From the NCBI GenBank assembly GCA_949752745.1, contig OX457025.1:95111804-95175803 (forward strand): a DNA stretch of 64,000 nt, read 5' to 3'. Shown here in pieces: positions 55,111 through 64,000 of the stretch. Under the pieces are notes generated by a model, which did no database searches, was not told the DNA's origin, and was given only the letters and a program-made list of their open reading frames with translations. The stretch is from Protula sp. h YS-2021 (Eukaryota; Annelida; Polychaeta; Sabellida; Serpulidae). The translations under genes were made by a program, and so were the position numbers. Position 1 is the stretch's first letter. Every line of letters begins with the position of its first letter.

Positions 55111-56460
55111 AAAAATGTTCTCCATATGAGTGAAATTACGCAAGAGATCCCACTTATGTTGTGGGTTAAATGTTGTTACACTAACTGTACTGTTCAAACT
55201 CTCTTTTAGTTCAGGTATGCGTTCTTTATTATTGACTACCTCCCGCGTTTTTCTGTAACTGCAGTACGAGTTCTTCTCCAGTTCCATCTTCATTATTAGT
55301 GTTAGTGGTGTCTCCGTAACCTGGCTTTTATAACAATGAAAAACTATTAGAACTGTTTACATATATATTTATTACGTACTTACACTTATGAGAAATCTTT
55401 TGCATATTTTTAAACTGTTTAATAAACTAAACCTACTTTTGTTACAGTATATCATTACAATTCACTTTTCATTTAAGACACTATTTTCACATACTGGATA
55501 GCGATAATCCACGTGTCCCTGATGCACACACTATATTTTGTTCACTTCTAATAAGTGACATAGCTCTTCTATTCTTGCTAAATTTTCTTGCTCATTCCTG
55601 TCTATTCTAAAATGTTAGCAAAACATATTTATGGCCTAAAATTCAGAACATTTATTTTTCTTACAGTGTGCAATATCTAATTTGCTACTACCATTTAATT
55701 TGTCTTAATGCTTTTCAGTATGAATATATGATTGATATTAACATTTTCTACATAAATTGTATTCATTCCGATATATGAATTCTAATGTCAAGTTCTAGAT
55801 AGATTTTATTGAATAACTGACATTTTATTAGTTTGCTTGGAAGCTGTTCCCCTGCCCACTGCTTTACACAGCTAAGACTACCACAGTCGGAGCATATGCA
55901 ATACAACTCAACCGATCTTCTGAAGGATTCCACTACCTATGCAACAAGAAAAACAATAAGCAATTAATTTCATATTAACCGAGATGAAATATGTTTATAA
56001 AATAAAATAGTGTCACTTGTAGCTATGATATTGTAATGTTCATATAAGTAGAAAATATTTAGTTGATCTTTTAAGTTTTTCAATATTTAAACGTTATTTT
56101 AACGTTTTCTTTCTGTATGGGATGTTTTAAATTTAAGGTTTCTGTAACGCCACTAATTAAATCTAAACGAATAACACATAACAGTATTCTTCAAAGCACA
56201 ATGCAAGCATACCTTGTGTCATGTAGTTCAATTTCAATGCGTAAGTCTCTTCATCACACACTCACACGCTGTGCATAGTAACAAGAAACGGTCTTTGTTA
56301 TTCCTAAGTTAAGATTTCACGCTCTTTCACACACTATGAATTTGGTAAACTTTTATACATAACATGAAATAAAACCTTTGCCACGCCTTACTGAAAACAA
56401 CTGTATTTTTTTAATAAAATTAAGAGAATTTTTTTCTCGTCATTTGCATTTTCATTTGTA
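55111..56460. other. Gene-free AT-rich stretch
   Basis: Very AT-rich, no recognisable domain. A minus-strand frame at 55293-55090 is open for 67 codons but has no motif. Confidence 0.4.
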
Positions 56461-56462
56461 AG

Positions 56463-56900
56463 ATGGATAATGCAGAAAGAAACTTGAATGATTTTCTGCA
56501 AGATTTTAAGAAAATACCTTTGTAAGTTTTACATTTCATCATTTTTTTTAGTTTTTATTATTAACAATATTAAGTAAACATATGGCACAGGTAATGATTA
56601 CACTTTTTAAAATTTCTCTTACAGCCAAGCAGTTAGATGCGTTCAGAGATGTGGTAATGTCTATTACTTATTGCCTCAATATTTAATAATCTAATTTTTA
56701 CCATGTAAACTGTACAGTACAAATAATTTTCCTTTCTCAAACGTAGCGAAAGAGGTTCATCCCCATAACCTTTCCAGATATACCTTCCACTTCCAAAGCT
56801 AATACATGGCGGTACTGTAGAAAGACTATATTCACGGCTTACAATTTATTCGGGCATGAAAAGGCTTGTTCTCAGAAAAAAACGCATCACGTACAAGTGG
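56463..56900 (+). pseudogene. Candidate split small gene with zinc-type motif
   Basis: ATG at 56463 opens MDNAERNLNDFLQDFKKIP, followed by a donor-like GTAAGTT (56521) and, about 100 bases on, a T-rich tract and CTTACAG (about 56626), then QAVRCVQRCGN in a matching phase. Further down (about 56800-56880) a frame reads WRYCRKTIFTAYNLFGHEKAC, a CxxxF..H..xxC pattern like the zinc motif at 47.4 kb. The exon chain is not continuous and the assignment is weak. Confidence 0.25.
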
Positions 56901-57171
56901 GACAATTGTGAATGTCTACTAGACAATAAATATAATTATATCACACACACATATGTGAAAAAATGCATTAAACCAAAAAATAACCAGGTATAATTTTAAT
57001 AAAAAATGTTCTTACTGGAATTAGTTTTATTCTTTTTCAATAAAATTTTTCTCTTTTGACAAGTATTTATTCCACCAAAACATGAGCTATATAATGTCTT
57101 CATATATATGTCAATAAATCTTTCAGTAACGTCATAGTAATATTTACATATTTGGCATATTTAATTACGAG

Positions 57172-57432
57172 TTATGTTTTTAATAGCTTTGTCATGTTTT
57201 TATCATTACATATTACTTTTTCTCCAGCTTTAACTACAGGCATATGTATGTTTGAAATTTCTGAATTTTGTCTACACGTTGGACATGTAACTTCACTTTT
57301 TTCTAATGACTCCGCTGTTATCCATTTCCTGACGCACATTGCACAAAACATGTGAAAACATGGTTTTATGAAAGCTCCATATTCAGACATCCCTTCCATG
57401 CAAATAATGCATTCTGCATCTGATGCTTCCTA
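57172..57432 (-). pseudogene. RING-finger protein fragment
   Basis: Minus strand: AECIICMEGM, then KPCFHMFCAMCVRKWI and TCPTCRQ form a C3HC4 RING (Cys pair, Cys-x-His, Cys pair, CPxC). The frame continues to KNMTKLLKT. Upstream of the first Cys pair lies an in-frame TAG within TTTATTTAG, which is also the shape of a splice acceptor, so this could be an exon or a viral-type gene with a damaged start. RING proteins act as ubiquitin ligases and are common accessory genes of large DNA viruses. Its neighbours are Polinton-like remnants. Confidence 0.6.
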
Positions 57433-57849
57433 AATAAAATCTATCCACTCCCTTAACTTATCTTTAACATTATCTTGCACATAATATTATATGTTTTTTC
57501 TGTCATTTCAGGCCATTTTCCTAATGACGTATCCTATGTAATCAAATTTAAACTATTTTCTATAATTGTTTGATGCTAAGCCTCTTATGCATTTAGCAAT
57601 AGATTCCATAGGATTTACGCAACTAAACTGTTTGACACTTCGAGTAATGAGACTGAAGTGCCTTACAAGACATGCTATTCATACGTGGAAAAAGAAAGAC
57701 TCCGTTGTCTAACTTTCTTTCCCCAAAATTACTCTTAATTTACCACGTTTATTTGTAATAAACCTGTAAAGATTGACTAGATTGCTCTAAAACTACTGAG
57801 AATCGGCATAAAATGAAATACAGACAAAAGTTCAGCTAATTTATGACTG
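57433..57849. other. Gene-free AT-rich stretch before element D
   Basis: No gene. The expected right terminal repeat and complementary region of element D are not found here. Confidence 0.4.
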
Positions 57850-58105
57850 TTTCCTTACATGGGGCCGTTATGGTCCCATCAGTCCATAATGACACTATGG
57901 TACCCTATATCATGGACCAAGAGACCGGTCTTTCGGTCTTTCGGACACAAACGAGTATACGGTCACTGCGGTACGTTTGGGACCGAAACGGTCCCTCCTT
58001 TCTTTCTGAAAGACTTGAAGAAAGGAGTTCAAATTTAAGACCCGAGTAGCCGTAAGATCGAAGACTGGGCTGCACCAATTACATGCTATCATAAACACTT
58101 CGGAA

Positions 58106-58660
58106 TATATAGACTGCTTAATTAAAAAAATATTCGTCCAACGTTTGCCCGTAGCTTAATATAAGCACGGGACGGAAACGGTCCGAAAGGGCCTTCGCGA
58201 AAGACGAAATGTCCAGAGTAAGAAGGGGAAATCCTTCTTGTGGGTTGTTACTTTCGTGGCTTGTTGTTGTTGCTGTTCCCGTTACGGCCCTTGGAAAAGT
58301 TGCCCTTCTGCTTGCCCTTGTTCTTGAACTTTGGGGACGCAGATCTACAACAGAAACCATTAGCCTGTAATGTATATAGAATATATAGACTGCTTAATTA
58401 AAAAAATATTCGTTAAAACGTTTGCCCGTAGCTTAATATAAGCACGGGACGGAAACGGTCCGAAAGGGCCTTCGCGAAAGACGAAATGTCCAGAGTAAGA
58501 AGGGGAAATCCTTCTTGTGGGTTGTTACTTTCGTGGCTTGTTGTTGTTGCTGTTCCTGTTACGGCCCTTGGAAAAGTTGCCCTTCTGCTTGCCCTTGTTC
58601 TTGAACTTTGGGGACGCAGATCTACAACAGAAACCATTAGCCTGTAATGGTCGCTTCTGA
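58106..58660 (-). repeat. Tandem duplication of about 276 bp in element D
   Basis: 58106-58376 and 58382-58660 are nearly identical (AGACTGCTTAATTAAAAAAA ... GCAGATCTACAACAGAAACC). Differences are a short indel after ATTCGT and single bases. The copy at higher coordinates continues into recombinase sequence, while the other ends in a TATATAGAATATATAG junction. The two encoded basic tails are identical except at the ends. Confidence 0.9.
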
Positions 58661-58689
58661 AGCCACGAACGGGTCGCAATGAATATAGA

Positions 58690-60005
58690 CCAGACAATTC
58701 ATCCTGTGAAAATCTTTCAGATAGTATTTAACAAAAGAGTTGGGGGGAAGATCAACAACCTGTTTTCAATATATCTGAAAGAGACACATTACGCACGGCC
58801 CTCAGGAAATTAGCTACTTGAATTTCCTGATGGGCTTTGACGTTGAGTTCCCCGGACGTGTTCGGGTCAATTTGTGCCTCGTCATAGGCTGCCAAAATGA
58901 TCTTTTTAATACAATTCGAAAGATCTTTGTTAAATTTCGGTATAAAAGAAATGATGAGTGCCTTTTGAAATGTCGGCAAAGCCTTAACGGGACACAAAGA
59001 TAATATGGGTTTTTCCCATGAATCCTGCTCTGGGGACTAGGGTGACCTTCTCTCAAGTGCCCGTATCGTTATTCACTTTTCTGTCCAGGGCATGAATCTC
59101 ACTTCTTCTTTTGCCCGACGCTCAAGCCAATAAAAACGTGAATCTTACTGTTGCATATTTAGCTGAAATCACGTCTTTACTAAAAATGTCTGGGCGTTGG
59201 AGATACCGCAAAACTAAAGATAAATCCCACTGCGCTATGTTTGATGGGCAGGGTGGGGAATTTATTTTAAAATGTCTTACTAGCTGTGAGAGGGCTGCAT
59301 CTTCGCCCGGGTCGTAGCCTTTTGATGCTTTGAGTCTTGACCCTATAGCGGCCCTATAGCCCTCGATGGAACCTGCCTTCCTTCATCTGTGAATAGGTGA
59401 TCGAGGAAGTCCCCTGCCACTGCTTGGCTAGCCTGAAACGGGTCCAGCTTAGAGCAGCTCCACCAGGTGGCAAACTTGTTCCACTGAGACCTGTAAACCT
59501 TGGGTGTAGAGCCCTTGTGACTAGTTACTATTTTCTCCCTCACCTGTTTGGAGAAGCCTTTGTTCTTCATGAAGGACTGGTCAGACACCAAAGGTGCAGA
59601 TTCAGTAAGTGAGGGGAGGGGTGGAAGTATTGCCAGTGGGGTTGTGATAGCAACTCGTTGAGGCATGGGATCTGTATCGACCTCACTATCTTGCAATGCA
59701 GTAGGAGGGCGAACCATGGAGCTCCCGGTGCCCACGGGGTAATGAGCAATAGATACGGTGGTGTTAACTCGACTACCCTTTGTAGGACTTGCCCTAAGAT
59801 TGCTTGTGGTGGAAAGGCATACAGCACTTCGTCCCGTGGCCACTGACAATTGAGGGCGTCCACTGCCCAGGCTACTGGGTCCGGGCAGGAGGACACGTAC
59901 CGGGAAAGTTGGGCGGTCATAGCGTTTGCAAACAGATCCAGAGTTGGGAGACCCCATGGAGACTGGTATATTACCCATTGAAACGACCGAGGAGATAGGC
60001 GCCAT
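58690..60005 (-). pseudogene. Linker and tyrosine recombinase, element D
   Basis: The linker (59920-59567; VAWAVDALNCQWPRDEVLY) and SQWNKFATWWSCSKLDPFQA (about 59490-59430) lead into the catalytic region. The first Arg motif SGKRRSEIHALD lies around 59115-59080. The frame then jumps, with a deletion, to SLCPVKALPTFQKALI. The C-terminal motif reads KAHQEIQVANFLRAVR, with Ile at the catalytic Arg position of HxxR. The Tyr-bearing end (PNSF-type) is beyond TGA at about 58752. Inactive. Confidence 0.75.
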
Positions 60006-60089
60006 TCGGTGTTGATAACTTGCCCTGTCTGGAAGCTAAGTCCGCTAGGACGTTTAGTTTCCCGGCCAGGTGACGGGCTGAAACGGTCA

Positions 60090-60440
60090 CCTATTCATCC
60101 CGGGCCCTTGTGAAAATCTGAAATGCTAGTTTGGAAAGGGGTGGTGATTTGGTACCTCCCTGCTTGTTGAGACACGCTATGACTGTGGAGTTGTCTAACC
60201 GAAGTAGGACTGCCTTGTTTCTGAGTTGGGTTGACAGTTTGGTCAGGGCAATCAGGACTATCCGTAGTTCCAGCCAATTTATGTGATAGGTCTGAAGTGA
60301 GGGTTGCCACCTGCCCTTCCATACCTGCATAAATTCCCACCCTGAGTGGGATGCATCGGTCTGAATCTCTATCTCTGGGGTGGGGGGGGGTGGGGGGGTG
60401 GGGGGCTGAACGGCATTCCTTCGGACATGATTTGCACATC
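60090..60440 (-). pseudogene. RNase H domain, element D
   Basis: EIQTDASHSGWEFMQVWKGR, HINWLELRIVLIALTKL and LRLDNSTVIACLNKQGGTKS carry the first three acidic positions. The last (HLAGKLNVLADL) lies just downstream in another frame. A run of G on the plus strand (60377-60410) encodes the Pro linker to RT and probably causes the local frame change. Confidence 0.75.
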
Positions 60441-61644
60441 GCACCACCACTGTAGGGCTTGTTGGATTACCTGTGAAACCATCTTTGCTGTGGCTGAACG
60501 ACCCTGATGCAGTGCCCATCTCACTTGGCTTTGGAATGGCCTGTAATGGAGACGGCCCAGAGGGACTGTCTTTTTTGTTGCCATTAACAGGCCTAAAAGG
60601 GCTTGTAGTCTTACCTTTTTTCCGGGAGAAATATCTCTTATGGCTTTCGCAATTCTCTGGTAGCCTTCTGGCGTAGGGTACGCCCTTGCTATTGCCAGAT
60701 CCCAAAATTCCCCTAGAAAAGTAATTGACTGTTTGGGGGTTAGTTCGGATTTGGCCAGGTTTATGCTAGACCTACCTCCAGTGCCTTGCGAACTAACTTG
60801 ATCGTTCGGTTCTCGGTTACCTGCCTGTCTTGATTTGCCAGGAACCATTCGTCTAAATACTGAAAGACTAACATCCCCTCTAGACGTGCCCATGTTTTCA
60901 ACACCTTCATGGCCTTGGAGAAAACGTACGGGACCGTAGCCAGAAGGGAAGTGCCAGAAACCAAAAACGTCTTTTCCCTACTTGAAAGACTGGGAACTTT
61001 CTTGACAAGTGGTGAAGAGGGATATGGAGATCAGTATCGGAGAGATATATGGAGGTACCCCACATCCCTTTCCGTGTCCATGTGGGCCGTGTCCATATGA
61101 AAGGTGACCACTCGGAGAAAACCGTTTATGGGGGAGAGGTCGATTACTAATCTCCACAACCCGGATTTCTTGGGGACCAGAAAAACCATGCTGAAAAAGC
61201 CCATTTGATTTTCTGGCATTTCCTCGATCGCCTGTTTCTTTGTGTCAAGCTCAACAACATTTCTTGGAGAGCTAGGTTCTTTTCCGACCCCTTGGGGTAA
61301 GAGATGACCAGTTGCTTTGGCGCATGGGTGGTTAGGGGAATAGGGCACCTGAGCCCCTTTTGCTCTCGTTTGAAAGGTAGAGAATAACCCCTCTTCAGAC
61401 AACGCACGCCCCCATTTCTACCCATTGCTGCCAAAACTTTCCTAGTCTCCCTCCTACGGGCAAGGAGGCGCTTAAGAAAAGTTTTCAATTCTTTTGAGTT
61501 TATTAAAGTATCGCCAGGAGACGAGAAAATCTCGTGACGGTACTTCGATTGGTTGCTACCTGAACGACTGTGGAGATGGGCCCTCTGTTTTGCTGCCGGA
61601 GTTGGGTTTCGGTCTCTTAACAGGGGGCTGATGTGGTTGCGCAC
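60441..61644 (-). pseudogene. Reverse transcriptase, element D (frameshifted)
   Basis: The N-terminal part (61644-61250) includes RGYSLPFKREQKGL and KGSEKNLALQEMLLSL. A frame change near 61245 leads to FFSMVFLVPKKSGLWRLVID. After a damaged stretch come SSREKTF, LVFQYLDEWFLANQDRQV and LGRLHYRPFQSQVRWALHQG. The catalytic box is YLDE (60848-60859), with Glu for the second Asp. Like A, the frame begins inside the end of gag. Confidence 0.75.
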
Positions 61645-63118
61645 TCGGTTTGTCCTGTGCCGGCGAGGACTGCTGCGGTCGCTTCCTCTTCAGTGGGCGC
61701 TTGAAGGAGGAGCGAGACATCCTGGACATAAGGGCATAATCCTGAGAAAGTGATCGACTTTCCTGTTCACCCTCTCTATCTCCCGCTCCTCCAGAATAGG
61801 GGCGTGGCGTAGATCCCGTAAATCTTTGACACTGGACCAGCAGTGCTGGAGAAAGGCGTCTCGACGTAGGTAGACCATTGACCTCATCAAAAAGGTGGAA
61901 AGTCTGACCACGTCTCGGGTAGCTAAGGCCAGACATTCCATCAGTTTAGAAGACACAGAATCACTGAAGCAAAGCTCTTCCCAACGGAACTTCAGTGCCT
62001 TGAGTGTGTGATCTTGAAACGACATAATTTTCAGGATGTGACGAGAAGACGCCTCAATGGTCTTGACGTCTTTCTATACTAGTGGAATGTCCGAGTCACT
62101 ACGCACTGTAGGCATCCAGACTGTACGCTTCACGGGTTATTCCAGTGCCTCCAGGGGAATTTGCTCATCCGCTGACCGATATGGGCCTGGTCGTACTAGG
62201 CAGTGTTTAGATAAGTGGAACCGTGACAGTGTGCGACCCTCACCGGCATCCATCTTCTTGAATTCCTTCGCGCGGACCGTGACAGTATTATAAAATAGAA
62301 AACGAACAGCTTTTCGTGTTATTATTATTTTATTTTTTAGCTGAAACTTCACGAAGTTTCCTCGTACTTTATTAACCACTAATTTATTTCATTTGTTTCT
62401 ACATTAATTTCCGTTGTGTTCAACAGATATTTTAATAAGATTAACTAGCTGTTTTCAGCTATTTGTTGAAGTTATCCCGACGTGTTGTATTGAACTAACT
62501 CGAACCAATTTTACCGCTGAAATCAACTAGAACCCTTTTAACGCGTTGGATTCAACTAGCACTTCTAACGAGTTGGAATCAACTGGCGTTGGTCCGCGAA
62601 CGTCTTACATTTTATACAAGATTTAAACAATAGAATAAAAGAACAAACGTTTTTAAACATGCAAAGCAAAATGGTCAGACATGCAATAGCTTACAGTTAA
62701 AAGAAACATTTAGTGACATTTATGCATGGCGATATCTGGGGGCAAACAATTATGCAAACAAAAGAATTTCAGCAACAAAAGAAAATGTTTAAAAGCATCG
62801 GGGGCAATTCCTTTTTTATCGAACTAATTAACATGTCCGAAATTAAGCATAGTGTCATTTTTATAACATTTCCTATTTTCCCAAAACGCATTTTACAATA
62901 ACAGCATGAGCAACGCCCTCGTTGGTGGCTAATGCAGTGAAGGAGTCCTGTTGTGGTGAAGCGGCCTGAGATGTCTTACGAATGGGTGGATCCTCTTTAT
63001 CTAAATGTGGGAAGCCACAGTAGACCTCTGCTAAGCGGGCTATCTCTTGTATGGCATCCCTGAACGGCACGTCTTGCAGTCCGATCGTGGAAGGGGAACT
63101 CGAGGGGGTTCCTGGCAA
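61556..63118 (-). pseudogene. DIRS gag-like protein, element D, interrupted
   Basis: The gag core starts at 63118 (LQDVPFRDAIQEIARLAEVY) and runs to GVAHAVIVK at about 62893, where a foreign 600-base segment intervenes. It resumes at about 62290 with TVRAKEFKKMDAGEGRTLSR. TAA at 62137-62139 replaces a Gln codon of EQP found in other copies. MSFQDHTLKALKFRWEEL to FLQHCWSSVKDLRD follows from 62025, then a frame change leads to ESRSLSQDYALMSRMSRSSF and a basic tail (KRPLKRKRPQ, PPVKRPKP) ending at 61556. The N-terminal Cys domain is not present upstream. Confidence 0.8.
62290..62893 (-). mobile_element. 600-bp insertion in gag of element D, solo-LTR-like
   Basis: It has no coding capacity. On the minus strand it has a TATAAAATG box (62616-62608), AATAAA signals about 230-245 bases downstream (62388-62383, 62373-62368) and a perfect 8-base stem (GAAACTTC/GAAGTTTC, 62343-62360). 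The promoter-then-poly(A) order within 600 bases resembles a solo LTR. Four degenerate 29-base repeats (AGTTGAATCCAACGCGTT-type) lie at about 62490-62595. Clear TG...CA ends and a target duplication are not seen, so other element types remain possible. Confidence 0.45.
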
Positions 63119-63640
63119 GGAATAGGACCCTCAGAATTCACAGAAAACGTCTCTTTTCGTCGGAAAACGTTGTCAGCCTTGCGGAACCTGCTCTACGAAG
63201 ACTGAGAAGCGTCCAATGGAGTAAAGCTTAAGCAAAAACTGTCCATTTCCGCGATGACACAGCTGGCTGGTAAAGCTTGGAGTCTAAGCAGTCACAGTAG
63301 CATGAAAAGATCCTACTCCTAGATGAAATGAGGTGGAACTGGTAAGTTCCTCGATCTGAAAGAAAGTGGAGAAAGAGGCGCACTTCCCGGAAATAATAAA
63401 TGTCTCCGCGATCGTGCAAACTCAACCTAACTTGACCGAAGAATAAAGTGTCGAATTTATATCACTTAGGCTCCATAAATTTATCCCAACGCACAGTAAT
63501 AAATAAAATAATCCATTAGGTAGTCAATTAAGTAAAATATGAAGCAATTTGCACCTTAACCAGTTCCCTTGCTGCAAAAAACCGGCAGCACACAGAATGG
63601 CATGTTGTATAGACGCCACGCAAAAAGAGAATGTTGTTTA
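63119..63640 (-). other. Leader of element D
   Basis: No gene. On the minus strand it shares CTGTGACTGCTTAGACTCCA, GTGCGCCTCTTTCTCCAC and ACAACATGCCATTCTGTGTG with the leaders of B, C and A. The gag N-terminal Cys domain expected between this leader and 63118 is missing. Confidence 0.5.
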
Positions 63641-63815
63641 TACGAGACTAGCAGACGACGTCTCGGGCATTCTGATTGGTCGAAGGATCAATGGAAGGAT
63701 AAGTGATCTCGAACTGTAACTCAAAAAGTTTTTTTTTATATTGCGTGGTAAATATTACTGGAACGGAACCCATTAAAAGTGGAGATAACGAATTCAAAGC
63801 TTTTGCGAAGTAAAA
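63640..63815 (-). repeat. 5' terminal repeat of element D
   Basis: ACTAGCAGACGACGTC, CATTCTGATTGGTCGA, TTGCGTGGTAAATATTACTG, CCCATTAAAAGTGGAGATAA and AAGCTTTTGCGAAGTAAAA on the plus strand match the right repeat of B and the end of A. The sequence after 63815 (to 64000) holds nothing recognised. Confidence 0.8.
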
Positions 63816-64000
63816 CCATAATTTGACCTTACCATAATTTGACCTTAGTGGTTAAAGGTAAAAAAGGGGATTCGGCAAAAGCGTGTGCTAAATTCTATCT
63901 TCCTGCTCCAAAAAGTTGACGGGGAGTTTTCTGGAAACCTAAAAAGAGAGAGCAGAAACTTTCAGAATAACTACAAACTCATCCTTATTTGGAAACGTTT

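Larger units (their letters stand above)
57850..63815 (-). mobile_element. DIRS-like retrotransposon D, 3' end missing, gag interrupted
   Basis: Read on the minus strand: terminal repeat (63815-63640; ends TTTACTTCGCAAAAGC), leader (63640-63119), gag (63118-61556) interrupted by a 600-base insertion, RT (61644-60441), RNase H (60440-60090), linker and tyrosine recombinase (60005-58690), duplicated C-terminal/trailer segment and trailer (to about 57850). The trailer shares GGACC-rich words with B. The internal complementary region and right repeat are absent, so the 3' end is truncated against AT-rich DNA. Confidence 0.85.

Noticed and set aside
1..64000. tRNA or rRNA genes
   Set aside because: I saw no cloverleaf-like A/B box arrangement or rRNA-like conserved stretch by eye; a covariance search would be needed to exclude tRNA-derived repeats.

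Overview
The window looks like animal nuclear DNA, probably from a marine invertebrate. Coding density is very low, AATAAA poly(A) signals and splice-like sites are present, simple-sequence tracts are long, and most recognisable coding sequence belongs to eukaryotic mobile elements (DIRS-type tyrosine-recombinase retrotransposons and Polinton/adintovirus-like DNA elements). AGGTCA-rich dispersed repeats and a GACG-array repeat would fit a mollusc, but that is only an impression and no species can be named.

Layout. 1-3.5 kb: 5' half of DIRS-like element A (minus strand, running off the left edge). 3.6-5.8 kb: dispersed repeat, a DIRS gag fragment (F) and a GA microsatellite. 6.4-12.0 kb: DIRS-like element B with both terminal repeats but its reverse transcriptase deleted. 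12.38-17.42 kb: the only intact long host-like coding sequence, a 1,678-codon exon for a GB1/GBP-type large GTPase that also carries collagen-like Gly-X-Y blocks and coiled coils. 19.3-20.3 kb: a pyrimidine tract of about 0.94 kb. 21.1-28.6 kb: DIRS-like element C, structurally complete (inverted terminal repeats, gag, RT, RNase H, tyrosine recombinase, internal complementary region) but frameshifted. 29-31 kb: repeats. 31.7-34.6 kb: a second, diverged DIRS family (G, minus). 37-40 kb: a short inverted-repeat transposon and a minisatellite. 39.9-42.9 kb: DIRS-like element E (gag/RT remains). 44.3-50.0 kb: a compact virus-like module with a palindrome, repeated promoter-like units, a divergent Cys-rich gene, two further Cys-rich genes and a broken, truncated protein-primed DNA polymerase B. 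50.0-50.6 kb: a DIRS fragment fused to that polymerase. 50.9-57.5 kb: an AT-rich stretch with a second, older Polinton/adintovirus-like relic (PC4-like, zinc-ribbon, capsid-like, polymerase and RING remnants). 57.85-63.8 kb: DIRS-like element D (minus), lacking its 3' end and carrying a roughly 600 bp insertion in gag.

How the parts relate. Elements A, B, C, D and E belong to one family: they share the gag N-terminal Cys motif, the gag core, the leader and the terminal repeats. The end sequences and the internal complementary region in C, B and E match the DIRS-1 plan for replication through a circular intermediate. The two virus-like modules share a polymerase of the same family but differ in composition and gene content, so they look like separate integrations. 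The GTPase exon lies about 0.4 kb downstream of element B and probably begins at a splice acceptor. Nearly all mobile-element genes here are broken; only the GTPase exon and the small Cys-rich genes at 46.5-47.75 kb are open.
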